Part shown: positions 43,241 through 53,627 of the stretch, in pieces | Position numbering within the stretch: the first letter of the stretch is position 1 | Layout of the letters: the number at the start of each line of letters is the position of its first letter | Assembly (NCBI GenBank): GCA_022836615.1 | Contig: MU405334.1 | Span: forward strand, 57,620-121,619 | From: Annulohypoxylon bovei var. microspora | Taxonomy: Eukaryota > Ascomycota > Sordariomycetes > Xylariales > Hypoxylaceae | Reading direction: 5' to 3' | Length of the DNA: 64,000 nt | The notes under the pieces: model-generated | Database searches by the model: none | What the model was told of the DNA's origin: nothing | The model's input: only the letters and a program-made list of their open reading frames with translations | Program-made: the position numbers and the translations under genes

Positions 43241-44027
43241 ATGCCATCCGCGCTCATCGACCATAATCGATTCGACTCGATACCTGATGCGATCGCCGCC
43301 TTCCGTACGTGTCCTTGTTCCTAAATATCTGGTAGCAGTGTTTGTTAAGACTGTATTGCGCCATATCAACTAACATATATACCTTGACGTAGGAAATGGC
43401 GAGTTCATAGTTGTCCTGGACGACGAAAGTCGCGAGAATGAAGGCGACTTAATCATAGCCGCCGAGAACATAACAACTGAACAAATGGCATTCATGATCC
43501 GGCACTCGTCCGGGTATGTCTGCGCTCCCATCACGCCCGCCCTTACCGAATCCCTGAAGTTGCCTCAAATGGTCGAGAATAGCGAAGACCCCCGCGGTAC
43601 CGCCTACACCATATCCATTGATTCTGCCGACCCCGCCGTAACCACTGGTATTAGCGCTCACGACCGCGCCCTGACCGTCCGATACCTCGCGAATCCTAGT
43701 TCTACTCCAGCCAGCTTCCGGCGGCCGGGGCATGTACTCCCGTTGCGAGCGCGCCCCGGTGGTGTTAGGGTCCGAGGGGGTCACACTGAAGCTGGCGTGG
43801 ACTTCTGTAGACTGACCGGAAAGCCCGAAGTTGCCGTCATCTGCGAACTCGTTGAAGACGGAGAAGAGGTTAGCGGACAAGCCGTACGAGAAAGCCCTGG
43901 CATGATGAGGGGTGAGGGATGCATTGCGTTCGCGAGGAAATGGGGAATCAAGGTCTGCACGATCGCGGATCTTGTCACTTACTTAGAGAAGACCGAGGGT
44001 AAACCCGACGCGAACGGGAGTTCGTAA
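43241..44027 (+). CDS. RIB3: 3,4-dihydroxy-2-butanone 4-phosphate synthase
   Basis: Two exons (43241-43304 and 43393-44027) give 232 aa; the 88-bp intron (donor GTACGT, acceptor GTAG) joins IAAFR to NGEFIVVLDDESRENEGD. The acidic loop DDESRENEGDLIIAAE that binds Mg2+ and ribulose-5-phosphate is intact, as are FMIRHSSGYVCAP, the central TTGISAHDRALTVR and the catalytic GHTEAGVDFCRLTG block. The enzyme converts ribulose 5-phosphate to dihydroxybutanone phosphate plus formate, supplying the four-carbon unit of riboflavin. It is a stand-alone RIB3 (no GTP cyclohydrolase II fusion), the usual fungal form. The polar tail after IADLVTYLE is non-conserved. Confidence 0.97.
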
Positions 44028-45370
44028 TATCCCGCTAGTCGTGCACGCGACGAGGGATTTCTGGATATAACTTGGATATAGATGTGTTTCTCGTCTGCCC
44101 ACCTGAAGCAACCGAGGCATATGTAAGTATCCTTGAAAGAAAAGACGGGACGCCGGCTGCGAGGCTGGCAGGGAGAAATTTCTTTAGGTTATGCTGGGTT
44201 TGCATAGAGAAAATGGGGCCACCATCATAAAGTCGCACCTCTGAACATCACAACATATCACACTGTATTATACATCATTACATGGATATAACCCGAGCTG
44301 AACTCAAACGACCAATACCCTTTCTAACCTCAAAATGACATGGGCGTGTGATATAATCTGGAATGGCCTAACTTACGTGAAAGGGATGGATAACATTACT
44401 ATCTACGGCCAATAACCCAGGCTGAAGGCGAAGGATCAAAATCACTCTTGGACCTATCATGGCAGGCATATTTTTCGTTACGACACGGGATCATTGGGAT
44501 ATCAAACTTACTTGGTAACTTCGGGAATAACCAGTGAATTATAGTCTTAACGTTGTTGATATTACTAATTTGACAACTCGCGAGCAGCGTAATACCGAAT
44601 TCCTGGCGATCGTGGTTGACCTACAAAGATGACAAAGCACTACTACTATATTAGGAAACATTTCAATACGACACAGCCTATAGCCTCATTCAAGTTGGCA
44701 TTAGTAAGAACGGTCAAGAGTCTGGGTCCAGGCCAAGATAGTCTCTATACCGACAGCAGGCTATAATCTCACTTTGATATAGATGCAGTTGCAGTTTTAT
44801 ATCTGATAGGCTACTGTCTACTAGGGCTTAAGCTTAACCAGATCACATTAATGTAACATTAGTAACTACTTAGGTAGCTTCTATAACAATTCTCCCTTGG
44901 ATACTACATTGAGTCTCACTTGGCTGCTTGGCCAGCCCTACCGCGATTGAGTGGATACCCCCTAACACGTACCGAGGTGAGCATGCCTATCCCATAAATC
45001 CGTCGATCGTCACAGGTGGACCGTGAAACTGCCTCTGGGGGTACCAGAAAAAGCTGTACCAAAAATGAAAGCCTCAAGCAAGGGATTCCGCAGTTCCCCG
45101 CGGGTCCAGTTAGACGGTGACGGTATATTACTCCGCGTGGCTGCATGGATCGTAAACGAAGGTGGCACTAAAGCTGTTTCCATCTTCTATATCATCGAGT
45201 AAGTGAAAGGCCCTTCCATCTCTTCCTCCGGAAGGACAATATCCTCGTCTTACTATTCCCACTGTCTGAGTCGACCTACAGTCAAACATCTTCGACTTGA
45301 AGTTTCGCAAACACTCCTATTAGGTTGACTGCCTAGGTACCTACCTACCTAGAAGTTTAGACTATTAGCG
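44028..45370. other. Intergenic region RIB3 / P450
   Basis: 1.3 kb without a credible gene. The TAGGTA patch at 45333-45354 (cctaggtacctacctacctag) lies about 20 bp before the P450 start and thus in its 5' UTR or core promoter. Confidence 0.5.
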
Positions 45371-47226
45371 ATGCGGTTGTCTGATATGATGGCTTTCATA
45401 CTTTCCTCCCCCTATTTATTTCTAACGGCGTACTTTTCGCTACTCCCGATATCCCTTTTCATATATCGCTTATATCTACACCCCCTCGCTAAGATTCCAG
45501 GTCCAAGGCTTGCCGCCATCACGAGCCTATGGTATGTGTACCAGGTACGGAAAGGCCGCAGTGAGTTCACTCTAGAATTACAATTCAATAAAGTCTCAAT
45601 ATTTCAGATGATCCTTAACTACCTAGGTAAGGTATTTCGAATATTAATTACTAACTTATTCTATCTCAGTGATGGTCCTTTGCAGAGACCTGCATAAGAA
45701 GTACGGGCCAGTGGTTCGCATAAGCCCCAACGAAGTCTCCTTTGATTCTAAGGAGGCTTACCAAGCAATCTATAGTATGTGCTCTTCAAAACTCTGAAGT
45801 ATTAGTGGTGGATATTGTTGACACTCGGGTTAGCTGGAAGCCAATTTATCGAGAAGGGCGACTTTTACTGTACGGTCACCTTTCACGCACCCTGTCCTCA
45901 GATAGTTAGCTAACGTTTAACAGGGGCTCTAAGTAATAACCCGGGCAGGATAGACTGGAGATTTCGTCGACACCAAGAAGATGCCTTTGCTTTCAATGGC
46001 GAACTAAACATGCAACGCTACAAGAGTCACAGAAAGAACATTAACCAGACATACTCTACATCGTCTCTCAAGAAATATAGCGAGCGCCTAGATGAGGTGA
46101 TGGACCGTTTCATCGCAAAGTTGAAGACGCACGAAGGAGAGGTGCTGGATCTTGGAGACTGGATACACTTAGCCGTTGTCGAGTGCCTCGGCGCCGTAAC
46201 CCTCAACTGGTCCCCTGGATTCATCGACGACGAGAGCGACCACGGGTTCCTCGCCCACAGTATCAAAAGTTGGCAACAAGTCACCGCCTTCGGTTCTTTA
46301 CAGCCGTGGCTTATTATCGCTCAAAAGTGGCCTTCGCTGCGATCCAGGATCGCTAAACTATTCGGCATCGACATCAAGCTACCTGCCAGTTATGTCCCTT
46401 TCGGCCCAGTATGGAACCCAGCCCCTATTCCCTATGCACACCCTCCTTAACAAGGTTTACTAACAAGTAACAGCGAACGGTAGAAGTTATCAAAGCGCGC
46501 ACCGCCGCCTTCCTCTCCTCGGAGAAACAAGCCAACCCAGCCGAAGCCGAAACCGACCCCGACATGCTCGCGGAGCTCCTGCAAGCCACGACCAAGAAGC
46601 CGAGCTGGAAAGTGCACTACGCCTCGGCCATGGCGAGCTTCAACTTCATCGCGGGGCACGAGACCACGACCTCGATCGCGACGTCCACGCTAGCCGCCAT
46701 CTGCAGCGACCCTCTCATCCGCGCCCGCGCGCAGTCCGAGCTCGCCGAGCACGGCAGCGACTTCGAGCAGTGCCGGTACACGCAGGCGTGCATCAAGGAA
46801 GCCCTGCGCGTGCACCCGGTGACCTCGCTGGCGCTGTGGCGCAAGGTGCCGCGCGGCGCGCCGCTCGCGCTGCACGGCTTTACGCTGCCCGCCGGCACTA
46901 CTGTTGGCGTCAACGTGCCGGCGCTGCACCTCAACCCGGCCGTCTTCGGCCCCGACGCCGCGGCCTACAGGCCCGAGCGCTGGCTCGCCGGCCCCGACGC
47001 CGGGCGCGCGCTCGACCGCACCAGTCTGGCTTGGGGCGGCGGCGCCCATACGTGTCCCGGCCGCCACCTCGCCGAGCTGCTGCTGGCGAAGCTGGTGCCT
47101 GCGCTGCTGCGCGCGTTTGATGTCGAGGTTGTGGAGATGCCCGGGGTCGAGACGATGGAGAGTTTTACGTATATCGCGATTATGACCGGGGTTAAGGTGA
47201 GGTTTCGGGCGAGGGAGGGAATGTAG
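45371..47226 (+). CDS. Cytochrome P450 monooxygenase
   Basis: Five exons (45371-45560, 45670-45774, 45834-45869, 45924-46408, 46474-47226) give 522 aa; introns 54-109 bp with visible CTAAC branch sites. N-terminal membrane anchor (AYFSLLPISLFIYRLYLHPL) and proline hinge KIPGPR; KKYGPVVRISPNEVSFD after splice 1; I-helix AGHETTTSIA with the Thr pair for oxygen activation; K-helix ExxR in KEALRVHP; PERW region YRPERW; heme loop WGGGAHTCPGRHLAE with the Cys ligand. The protein would be an ER-bound monooxygenase; the substrate is not predictable. Exon 5 is markedly GC-rich (many GCC/CGC codons) compared with exons 1-4. It converges on a FAD monooxygenase, suggesting, not proving, a shared pathway. 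The small exon 3 (12 codons) is the least certain part. Confidence 0.92.
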
Positions 47227-47734
47227 TTTCGTTTCGTTGAGGGTAGGGGTTTGGCTGATTATGCACCTACCTACGTAGCAGGTAGATATTTAGTTAAGAG
47301 GCTTGGTTATGTACACATGGTTAAAAGGGGTCGCGCACGATATATGTCAAGCTTCATCTTTTAGGCACGGCGAGTAGTAACAAAAGACAAAGCTAGACGG
47401 CCCTTCAGTTGAAACTATCAGCACAAACGATCATCATAGAATATCTATTCGGATTCAAGATGAGGTTAATCAAATAGTAGAGTTAAATGCCGAATATCTA
47501 TCTACGTATCTCTAGTTATACACAAACTTACCTGTACCTATCCAACCATACAAAGCAGCGCCCAATACCATAGATGCCTGCCTATTGTATATTAATTAAC
47601 CGGCTCGTCAATTCTACAACGGCCAATCGAGCAGCCCGAAAATCAGAAAAGGCCCGCGCGTGGGTATTCCGAGCCTTAACCAAATCGACCCATTCTTCTC
47701 TCCCCCCCCCTTTCTCACCATGTCTATCTCCACC
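47227..47734. other. Convergent spacer P450 / FAD monooxygenase
   Basis: The 3' flanks of the converging genes; one TACCTACGTAGCAGGTAG palindrome-like motif near 47267-47285 and a poly-C run at about 47702-47711. No gene. Confidence 0.55.
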
Positions 47735-49201
47735 TTAAGGGGCAGCAGGAAGGTTCAGCTCAGGATACTCCGGAATAGCCAAGCCGCCCCTATCCTCGGG
47801 CATGATAGCGAAGAGTATCTTATCGAGCCTGATGAAGGAGAAGAACCAGGTGATGGCGCGGAAGACCCAGATGCCCCAGTTGGACTCGAGGGTCATGACC
47901 CAGGGGATGCCGGGCATCAGCTTCTGGGCCTTGTCGACGTAGGGGCGGACGTTGGCGTCGTAGGCCTCGAGCGCGGTGGGCACGTCGCCCTTGTGGCGGG
48001 CCAGCTCGCCGGCCAGCGTCCACGCGCCGACCAGCGACACCGTCGTGCCCATGCCCGTCACCGGCGCCGCGCAGTACGCCGCGTCGCCCACCAGCGCCAC
48101 GCGCCCCCGCGCCACGTGCGGCGCCTTCACCTGCCCGATCGAGTCCCCGTAGAAGTCCGTCGACTCCCGCATCCCCTTGAGGAACCGCTCCTTCTGCCAC
48201 CCCGCGTCCGCGAACACCTTCTCGAACGTGTCCATCTGCGTCTCCGCCGACTGCCGCTCCACGCCCCGCCGCACTTCGTCCGACTTCGTGCGCACCACTA
48301 CAATAACGAGAGTTAGTAATTTCTTCTCTGAAAAAGAATTTTAGGAATTTTGGGCACGTGTCGGGAGTAACGACTCCTCGGTGGACTTAATTAAGAAGCC
48401 CTTACCCCTGAGACGGGCTAGAAAAGGGGAAAAGAACTCTTGATGATACATACTCAGGTATACCTGGGTCTCAGGCCGGTCAGCCGCACGGACGGCGATG
48501 GACCGTCCCTTGCCCGCATGGAAGAAGCGCGCGTACGCGTCGTCGGTCTCGTCCCGCGGGACCGTGTAGTAGGCCGTGTACAGGTCCAGCGGCTTGAACA
48601 TAGCGAGCCCGGCCTCCTCGCCGAACAGCAAGCGCCGGGTCCGCGACCACTGGCCGTCGGCGCCGACGACCAGGTCGTACCGGCGCTGGGAGCCGTCCGA
48701 GAACGTCACGTCTACGCCGCCGTCGTCCTGCGCCAGCGCCGTGGGCGAGACGCCGAACCTGTACCGCACGCCGGGCCTGTCCTCGTCCTCCGGGTTGACC
48801 TGCTCGGGCTGGGGGTCCATGACGCCCGTCGCCGGGTCCTTCCGGCTGGCCTCGTAGAGCAGCTGGGCCAGGTCGCCGCGCATGATCTCGAACTCGCTCG
48901 TCAGCGACTGCTGGCCGCTGTCGGTGCCGCTGGTGCCGAAGGTGCCGTACGCCCGGCCCTTGGAGTCGATGAACGAGCTGCCGGCCTCGTGCACGACCTT
49001 CTCGCGCACGACGTCGATGAGGCCGAGGCGCTTCATGATGGGCACGCCCCAGGACCGCAGGTCGATCTGGAGCCCGTTGTGCCGGATCCCGGGGTAGCGT
49101 TCTACCACCGTGACGCTGTTCTCCGGGTCGGACCGCCGTAGCAGCATGGCCGTGGCGGGGCCGCAGATGCCGGCGCCGACTATTAGGACCTTGAGCGGCA
49201 T
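47735..49201 (-). CDS. Class A FAD-dependent monooxygenase (FAD_binding_3 type)
   Basis: Two exons (49201-48454 and 48297-47735) give 436 aa; the 156-bp intron uses donor GTATGT and has a TACTAAC branch. A second possible donor just upstream (CAG/GTATAC) would break the frame with exon 2, so I chose this one (join VYL-M-VRTKSDEV). Motifs in order: GxGxxG dinucleotide fold VLIVGAGICGPATAML (residues 4-19), the DG motif DLVVGADGQWSRTRR, and the GD motif VALVGDAAYCAAPVTGMGTT. In the GD motif Tyr replaces the usual His. The C-terminus has a hydrophobic helix (IWVFRAITWFFSFIRL). Such enzymes hydroxylate aromatic or polyketide substrates using NAD(P)H; the substrate is unknown. High GC at third positions. 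Confidence 0.91.
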
Positions 49202-50661
49202 TGTGGTGGTGGTGTGGGTGCTAACTACTCGTAGCGTTCTCTTGGCTAACCGCCTTGAATGCTTGTTCTAACTATGTGTGTAATAAGATCAAGGAAACAA
49301 TGATCGGAAGGATGTTTGAGCTGTGAAGTCCTCATGATGAAAAGCCGATTTGAAGCAGGTAGCAGCAGATGTTATATAATAAAGAAACTTGATCATCTTA
49401 CATACCTACACGAAAGGTGCAGCTCCATCTAACCTGTCTCGGTGTCCGCCTTCTCGTGGTCGATCCTCCGAGAAGTGACGCACGCACGGTTCAAGCTTCC
49501 ATTCTCGGGCCATATTGAGTCACAAATTGACCCCCCAAGTCCGATCCTCCATCTCGAGTCAAGCTACTGTTAATATGCCAATGCGGTAGACTCGAGTCAA
49601 TCGCAATCAAGCGGACAAAATGATACATACATACCTAGCTGCCTAGCTCAAGTGGCCAATCAATTATAACCTGACCATGTGGACACGTCATTCTATACGT
49701 TATTTCTTAATTTATTTCCAGGTAGCGTTCTGGAGGTCAAAATAGCGTGTTGTAGTATAGGTAGGTATCAAGAGCGCACTAATCTCTCGGACAATGATTA
49801 TGTTATAAAGTGCGAGTTAGGCCGTCTAGTTTTGATGGGCTAAATGTATAGAACGACAGTCTAGTAAGAGTTAAAATACCTCTGGGCTACTAGCCTACCT
49901 ACATCCTTGCTATATCCCCTATTTTTTATGTTAGACATATTTAGACATATTTAGGTAGACAGGAATATTAGCGGCCCCGAGAGGCGTAAAACGCTTGTAG
50001 ACTCAAGTGACTGACCTCTATTGAACTTAACACGATAATTTTCAGGGGCAATAACGGTCCCATTGAATACGGGGAAGTGTTCCCTAGTTCCGGATGCCAC
50101 ATGGTATAACGGCAAATTCACTTTTCGTTTAATAGCTCAGCCCTATAAGGATTTATTAAGCTATTCTGGTTCGGCAAATGAACAGCGCTCATGATAAGTT
50201 TCAATTGGTAAAATAAGATGGAATGATGCCTACAGGTACGTTATCTGATCGGCCGATCGGCCGTGGCCGAAAAGCTCGGGTTCGGTGCCGAAAAATAAAG
50301 AATGAAGCCCGAGTCCGAGCCTAAGCCTGATGTGGCATGGCTGCCGTAGCATCGCACAGAGCATGACTGGTCATACTGTAACCTTGAGATCAACGGGTAG
50401 GATTCTATGAGGCTCCTCTTTCCAAGATCGTTTCATCCAAGCACCGAGTGGATAGCTTAAACCAAGCTGGAAAACGTCCTGCGAGATCATATAACGTACT
50501 CGCACTTCAAGATGAGTCACTAGGAATTCTAATATCCGGGCTCACGATAGATATTATTAGATCAACCAGCACTTCCTACTGCTCCCATCCGGTGGGCGTT
50601 GAAGGTGCATTAGCTCTCGAACCAAAAGCTTCCCAGGTTATCAGTTTAGAAAATTCCGATA
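49202..50661. other. Intergenic region, promoter side of FAD monooxygenase
   Basis: 1.5 kb without a gene. An AT-rich TATA-like site (ttatataat, 49372-49380) is about 170 bp before the monooxygenase start. A perfect 14-bp palindrome CGGCCGATCGGCCG lies at 50250-50263. TAGGTA motifs occur at about 49759-49768. Confidence 0.5.
50250..50263. promoter_or_regulatory. Perfect 14-bp palindrome with CGG/CCG ends
   Basis: CGGCCGATCGGCCG reads the same on both strands and contains CGG and CCG half-sites, the element type bound by fungal Zn2Cys6 factors. It is about 1.05 kb before the monooxygenase start and 0.4 kb past the DAO stop, so a regulatory role is only a possibility. Confidence 0.25.
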
Positions 50662-52113
50662 TCAGGACAGACGTCCACGAAACGTCAAGCGCATCCTCTC
50701 CTTGTTTATCTTAAACACCTCAGGAAACCAGGCGTCAAGCTCCTTCTCATCACCACCCCCCATCATAGCCACGAGCGCGCGAGCACACATCCAACATAGG
50801 ACCATACCATGTCCCTGAAAACTGCTCGAGACCCAGAGGTCCTTTTCACCCGGCATTTCGCCGATAAAGGGGAAGCCGTCGGGACTAAACCCCATGATAC
50901 CAGTCCACGCTTTGCGAATGCGTCCTTCCGCATCGTCAGCGCCCCAGTTATCGCCGAAGTACTTAGGTAAGCAATCGTTCAGGGACTTCATGATAACATC
51001 ACTGAACCCCGCATCGTCCGTCGTGCCATATTCCTCAAGGCCGTCCGCGGGGGCCTTAGCCAGAGCCCCACCGATCACGATGTCGCCTTCGAACTTCGAG
51101 CCTTTCGGCCGCGGAATCATGTAATCGTAGCCGCCCTCGTAGATGAAGCTGTAGGTCCCGGGAAGCCCGTCCTTCGGCATGTTCAGGCCGGGCCGCTGCG
51201 CGGTCACGTGTCCGCGGAGCGGCACGATGACGCCTTGGAATTTCTTCCAGACGCTCGCGGTGTACCCGTTCGTAGCCAGGACTACCTTCGCCGCGCGGAT
51301 CGAGCCTCGGGGCGTTTCGACCTTCCAGCCGCCGCCTTCGAGCTTTTCGAGATCTAGCGCCGGGGTGTTCGTCTGTAGGTTGAGGCCCTTCGCTAGGCAC
51401 AGCTTCACCACGCCGATGCCGAACTTGTAGGCGCTCAGACTGCCCGCTTCGTACGATACACCGCCGCACACGCCCTCGCCTCCCCCACGGCCACAGAAGA
51501 ACTTGTTCTGCATTTCTTCGGCGCTGTGGATGACGTATTTGGATGCATCGTCGCCGGGCATCGCATCCTGCATGGCCTTGACAGCGCGCTGGTCGATCTC
51601 CCACTGTGATGCTTCGTAGATTACGTCCACGGTTTCGCATGGAGTGCTGTCGCACTCGATCCCATGCTCCCTTGCGAACGCATGGACGGCACGAATATTA
51701 GCCAGCTCCATACGAGCAATCTTCACGGCTGTAGCCGTGCCGTATTCTTTCTGGTGACCTAGATATGAGCGGTAGGACGCTGCCTTCGTATGTCCACCTA
51801 TGAAGTATGTAATGAGCTTCGGTCAAGCTAGCGATGGGATCAGGTAAGGCAAAAGAGGTATACCATTTCGTCCAGTAGCACCCGAGCACGCTTGCCGAGC
51901 CTCCAGCATGACGACGTCACGAGCGCCATTGCTCAAAAGGTTGAAGGCTACAGCAGCTCCGGTAATTCCGCTTCCAATTATGACGACATCTGCCTTGTCG
52001 GGCAATGAACTAGTCGAACGCAAGTCGGCGGTCTCGTCGGGCTCAAGCTGCCAGTAGCTCTGAGTGGGATTGTCCCTAGGCAGAGTGACTGGAATCGCGG
52101 CGCGTTGATCCAT
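50662..52113 (-). CDS. DAO-superfamily FAD-dependent oxidoreductase
   Basis: Two exons (52113-51864 and 51797-50662, a 66-bp intron) give 461 aa; the join restores CSGATGRNGGHTKAASYRSY. FAD-binding fold: VVIIGSGITGAAVAFNLL (about residues 43-60) with the acidic residue in VMLEARQACSGATGRN. Later motifs: VVLATNGYTASVWKKF, PRPKGSKFEGDIVIGGALAK, and the C-terminal FAD contact FSPDGFPFIGEMP...VSSSFQGHGMVLCWMCARAL. The family oxidises amino groups of small molecules (glycine/sarcosine oxidase, gamma-glutamylputrescine oxidase); the fungal members of this shape have no agreed substrate. No targeting signal at the N-terminus, so probably cytosolic. It lies in the same orientation as the FAD monooxygenase but 1.5 kb away, so not one transcript. 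Confidence 0.9.
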
Positions 52114-52519
52114 GTTTCCGGGTAAATGAAAGACTGTGATTTACTGTATCGAAGAGAAGGGCACGGATAGATGAGAGGGCACGATGTCCATGTCGTGGCG
52201 TCTCTGCGGAATGGCGATGCGATTAGAATGGTAGGTTAGGATAGCTTAGGTACATGACTTTCTACAACAAATAGTAGATGTCTCTATTCTCTCCCGTTAG
52301 CGAGATTTAGTACATAGAGTTTTACTTCATATCGAGATCTAATCACTCATGTTTGAGCGTGATCGGAGTAGTTGTAGATAAGAGAAGCTTTAGTCGAATG
52401 ATTCCACAGTACGGATTAACAGTGTAGGGACTGGGCATACATAGGTGTGGCTGTGGTGGCTAGTGGAATAGGGGCTGTGAACGAGTATTGAAATAGGGGG
52501 GATTGACATTTGACTACAA

Positions 52520-52640
52520 CCACCTTAGGCACCGCCTTCGAGTGTATACAAAAAGTCAATCCAAGTAGGTAGCTGTCAGTAATAACCCGCAAATTCAATC
52601 AAGCATGCATCCCATTTAGTCCACTTAGTCTATCAGGTAT
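52520..52640 (+). repeat. Diverged direct repeat, copy A
   Basis: Shared landmarks with copy B in the same order and spacing: caccttaggcaccgcctt against catcttaggcatcgcctt, aggtagctgtcagtaataaccc against aggcagctgtcaatagtaaccc, and agcatgcatcccat. Most differences are C/T or G/A transitions. Confidence 0.7.
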
Positions 52641-53008
52641 TATAAATTATAATATAGTACCACCCACTTCGAGACAGACGCCCGTTTGCCTGATATGAAA
52701 TATCTCATGTTGAATCTAATAATTTTAAAACTCCGTAAAACCTACACAATTTATGACCGTCCAGCCGAACCGAGAATTTATAATAGATAGGTACCTAGGT
52801 ACCTACCTACCTGATTGAGGTACACAGGCAAGTAGAAATATAGGACATGACCATCACAAAAATAGCGGTTGGCTGACTCAATTCATTTCCTGTGCTCTAT
52901 GATAATGTTCAAAAATAAAATCCGTTTCCCCATAGTCGACCATAACCTTAATGCCAAATAATACTGTGTGTCCCAGACTCAGAATGGTGCCTCAACAATC
53001 ACTTTAAG

Positions 53009-53118
53009 CATCATCTTAGGCATCGCCTTTAGATGCATATGTAAAAGTGACTTAGGCAGCTGTCAATAGTAACCCAATGCATAATGGAGCATGCATCCCA
53101 TCTGGTCTATCGGGTCTC
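53009..53118 (+). repeat. Diverged direct repeat, copy B
   Basis: Partner of copy A about 490 bp further right; ends near the assembly gap, so the full extent of the duplicated unit may be hidden by it. Confidence 0.7.
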
Positions 53119-53199
53119 ATCTGCTCAGTTTGATACCACGAACTTCGGAACACACAATTCCTCCCTATTTTCCAAGTAGACACTTTTCCAAAAAGAAAT

Positions 53200-53233
53200 G
53201 GGGGGGGGGGGGGGGGGGGGGGGGGGGGGCGGG

Positions 53234-53294
<61 letters not shown>

Positions 53295-53432
53295 GGGTGG
53301 NNNNNNNNNNTTTTTGGGTTTAAATTGTTCATTTTTTTAACACCTAATTTTGTAAAAAAAATTTCCCCCATTTTTCCAATTTTAAAATTTTAAAAAAATA
53401 AAACCCCCCCCCCCCCCCCCCAAAAAAAAAAA
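53200..53432. other. Assembly gap with low-quality homopolymer flanks
   Basis: A run of about 100 G with a few C/T (53200-53300), ten N (53301-53310), then T-, A-, and C-homopolymer-rich sequence ending in 18 C and 11 A. This is typical of low-quality read ends joined across a gap and not of genomic DNA. Glycine- or proline-rich frames across it are meaningless. Confidence 0.93.
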
Positions 53433-53627
53433 CCAAGATATCGTATCGCAGAGTATGAGAGTCGCAGGTATAATAATATTGCAGATGAATTGTCGCCAAT
53501 TGATGTTTTTAAAACACTAGGTAGTTTCCTCGAGAGTATTTCGTTATGAAGATTCAAGTTAATCCTAGCCGAGCATTCTGGCAGGCAAGGCATAGAACAT
53601 AACTTTAGTGGGTATTCTTAGAACATT

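Larger units (their letters stand above)
52114..53627. other. Intergenic region with duplicated segment and assembly gap
   Basis: Upstream DNA of the DAO gene. It holds a diverged direct duplication (about 52520-52640 and 53009-53118), a TAGGTACCTA patch at 52785-52812, and the poly-G/N/poly-C artefact at 53200-53432. No gene seen. Confidence 0.55.

Noticed and set aside
48440..49141. Plus-strand frame of 233 codons opposite the FAD monooxygenase
   Set aside because: Val/Gly/Arg/Asp-biased shadow; the minus strand holds all FAD motifs.
53091..53393. Glycine-rich frame (and proline-rich opposite) across the poly-G run
   Set aside because: It is built on the artefact and crosses the N gap.
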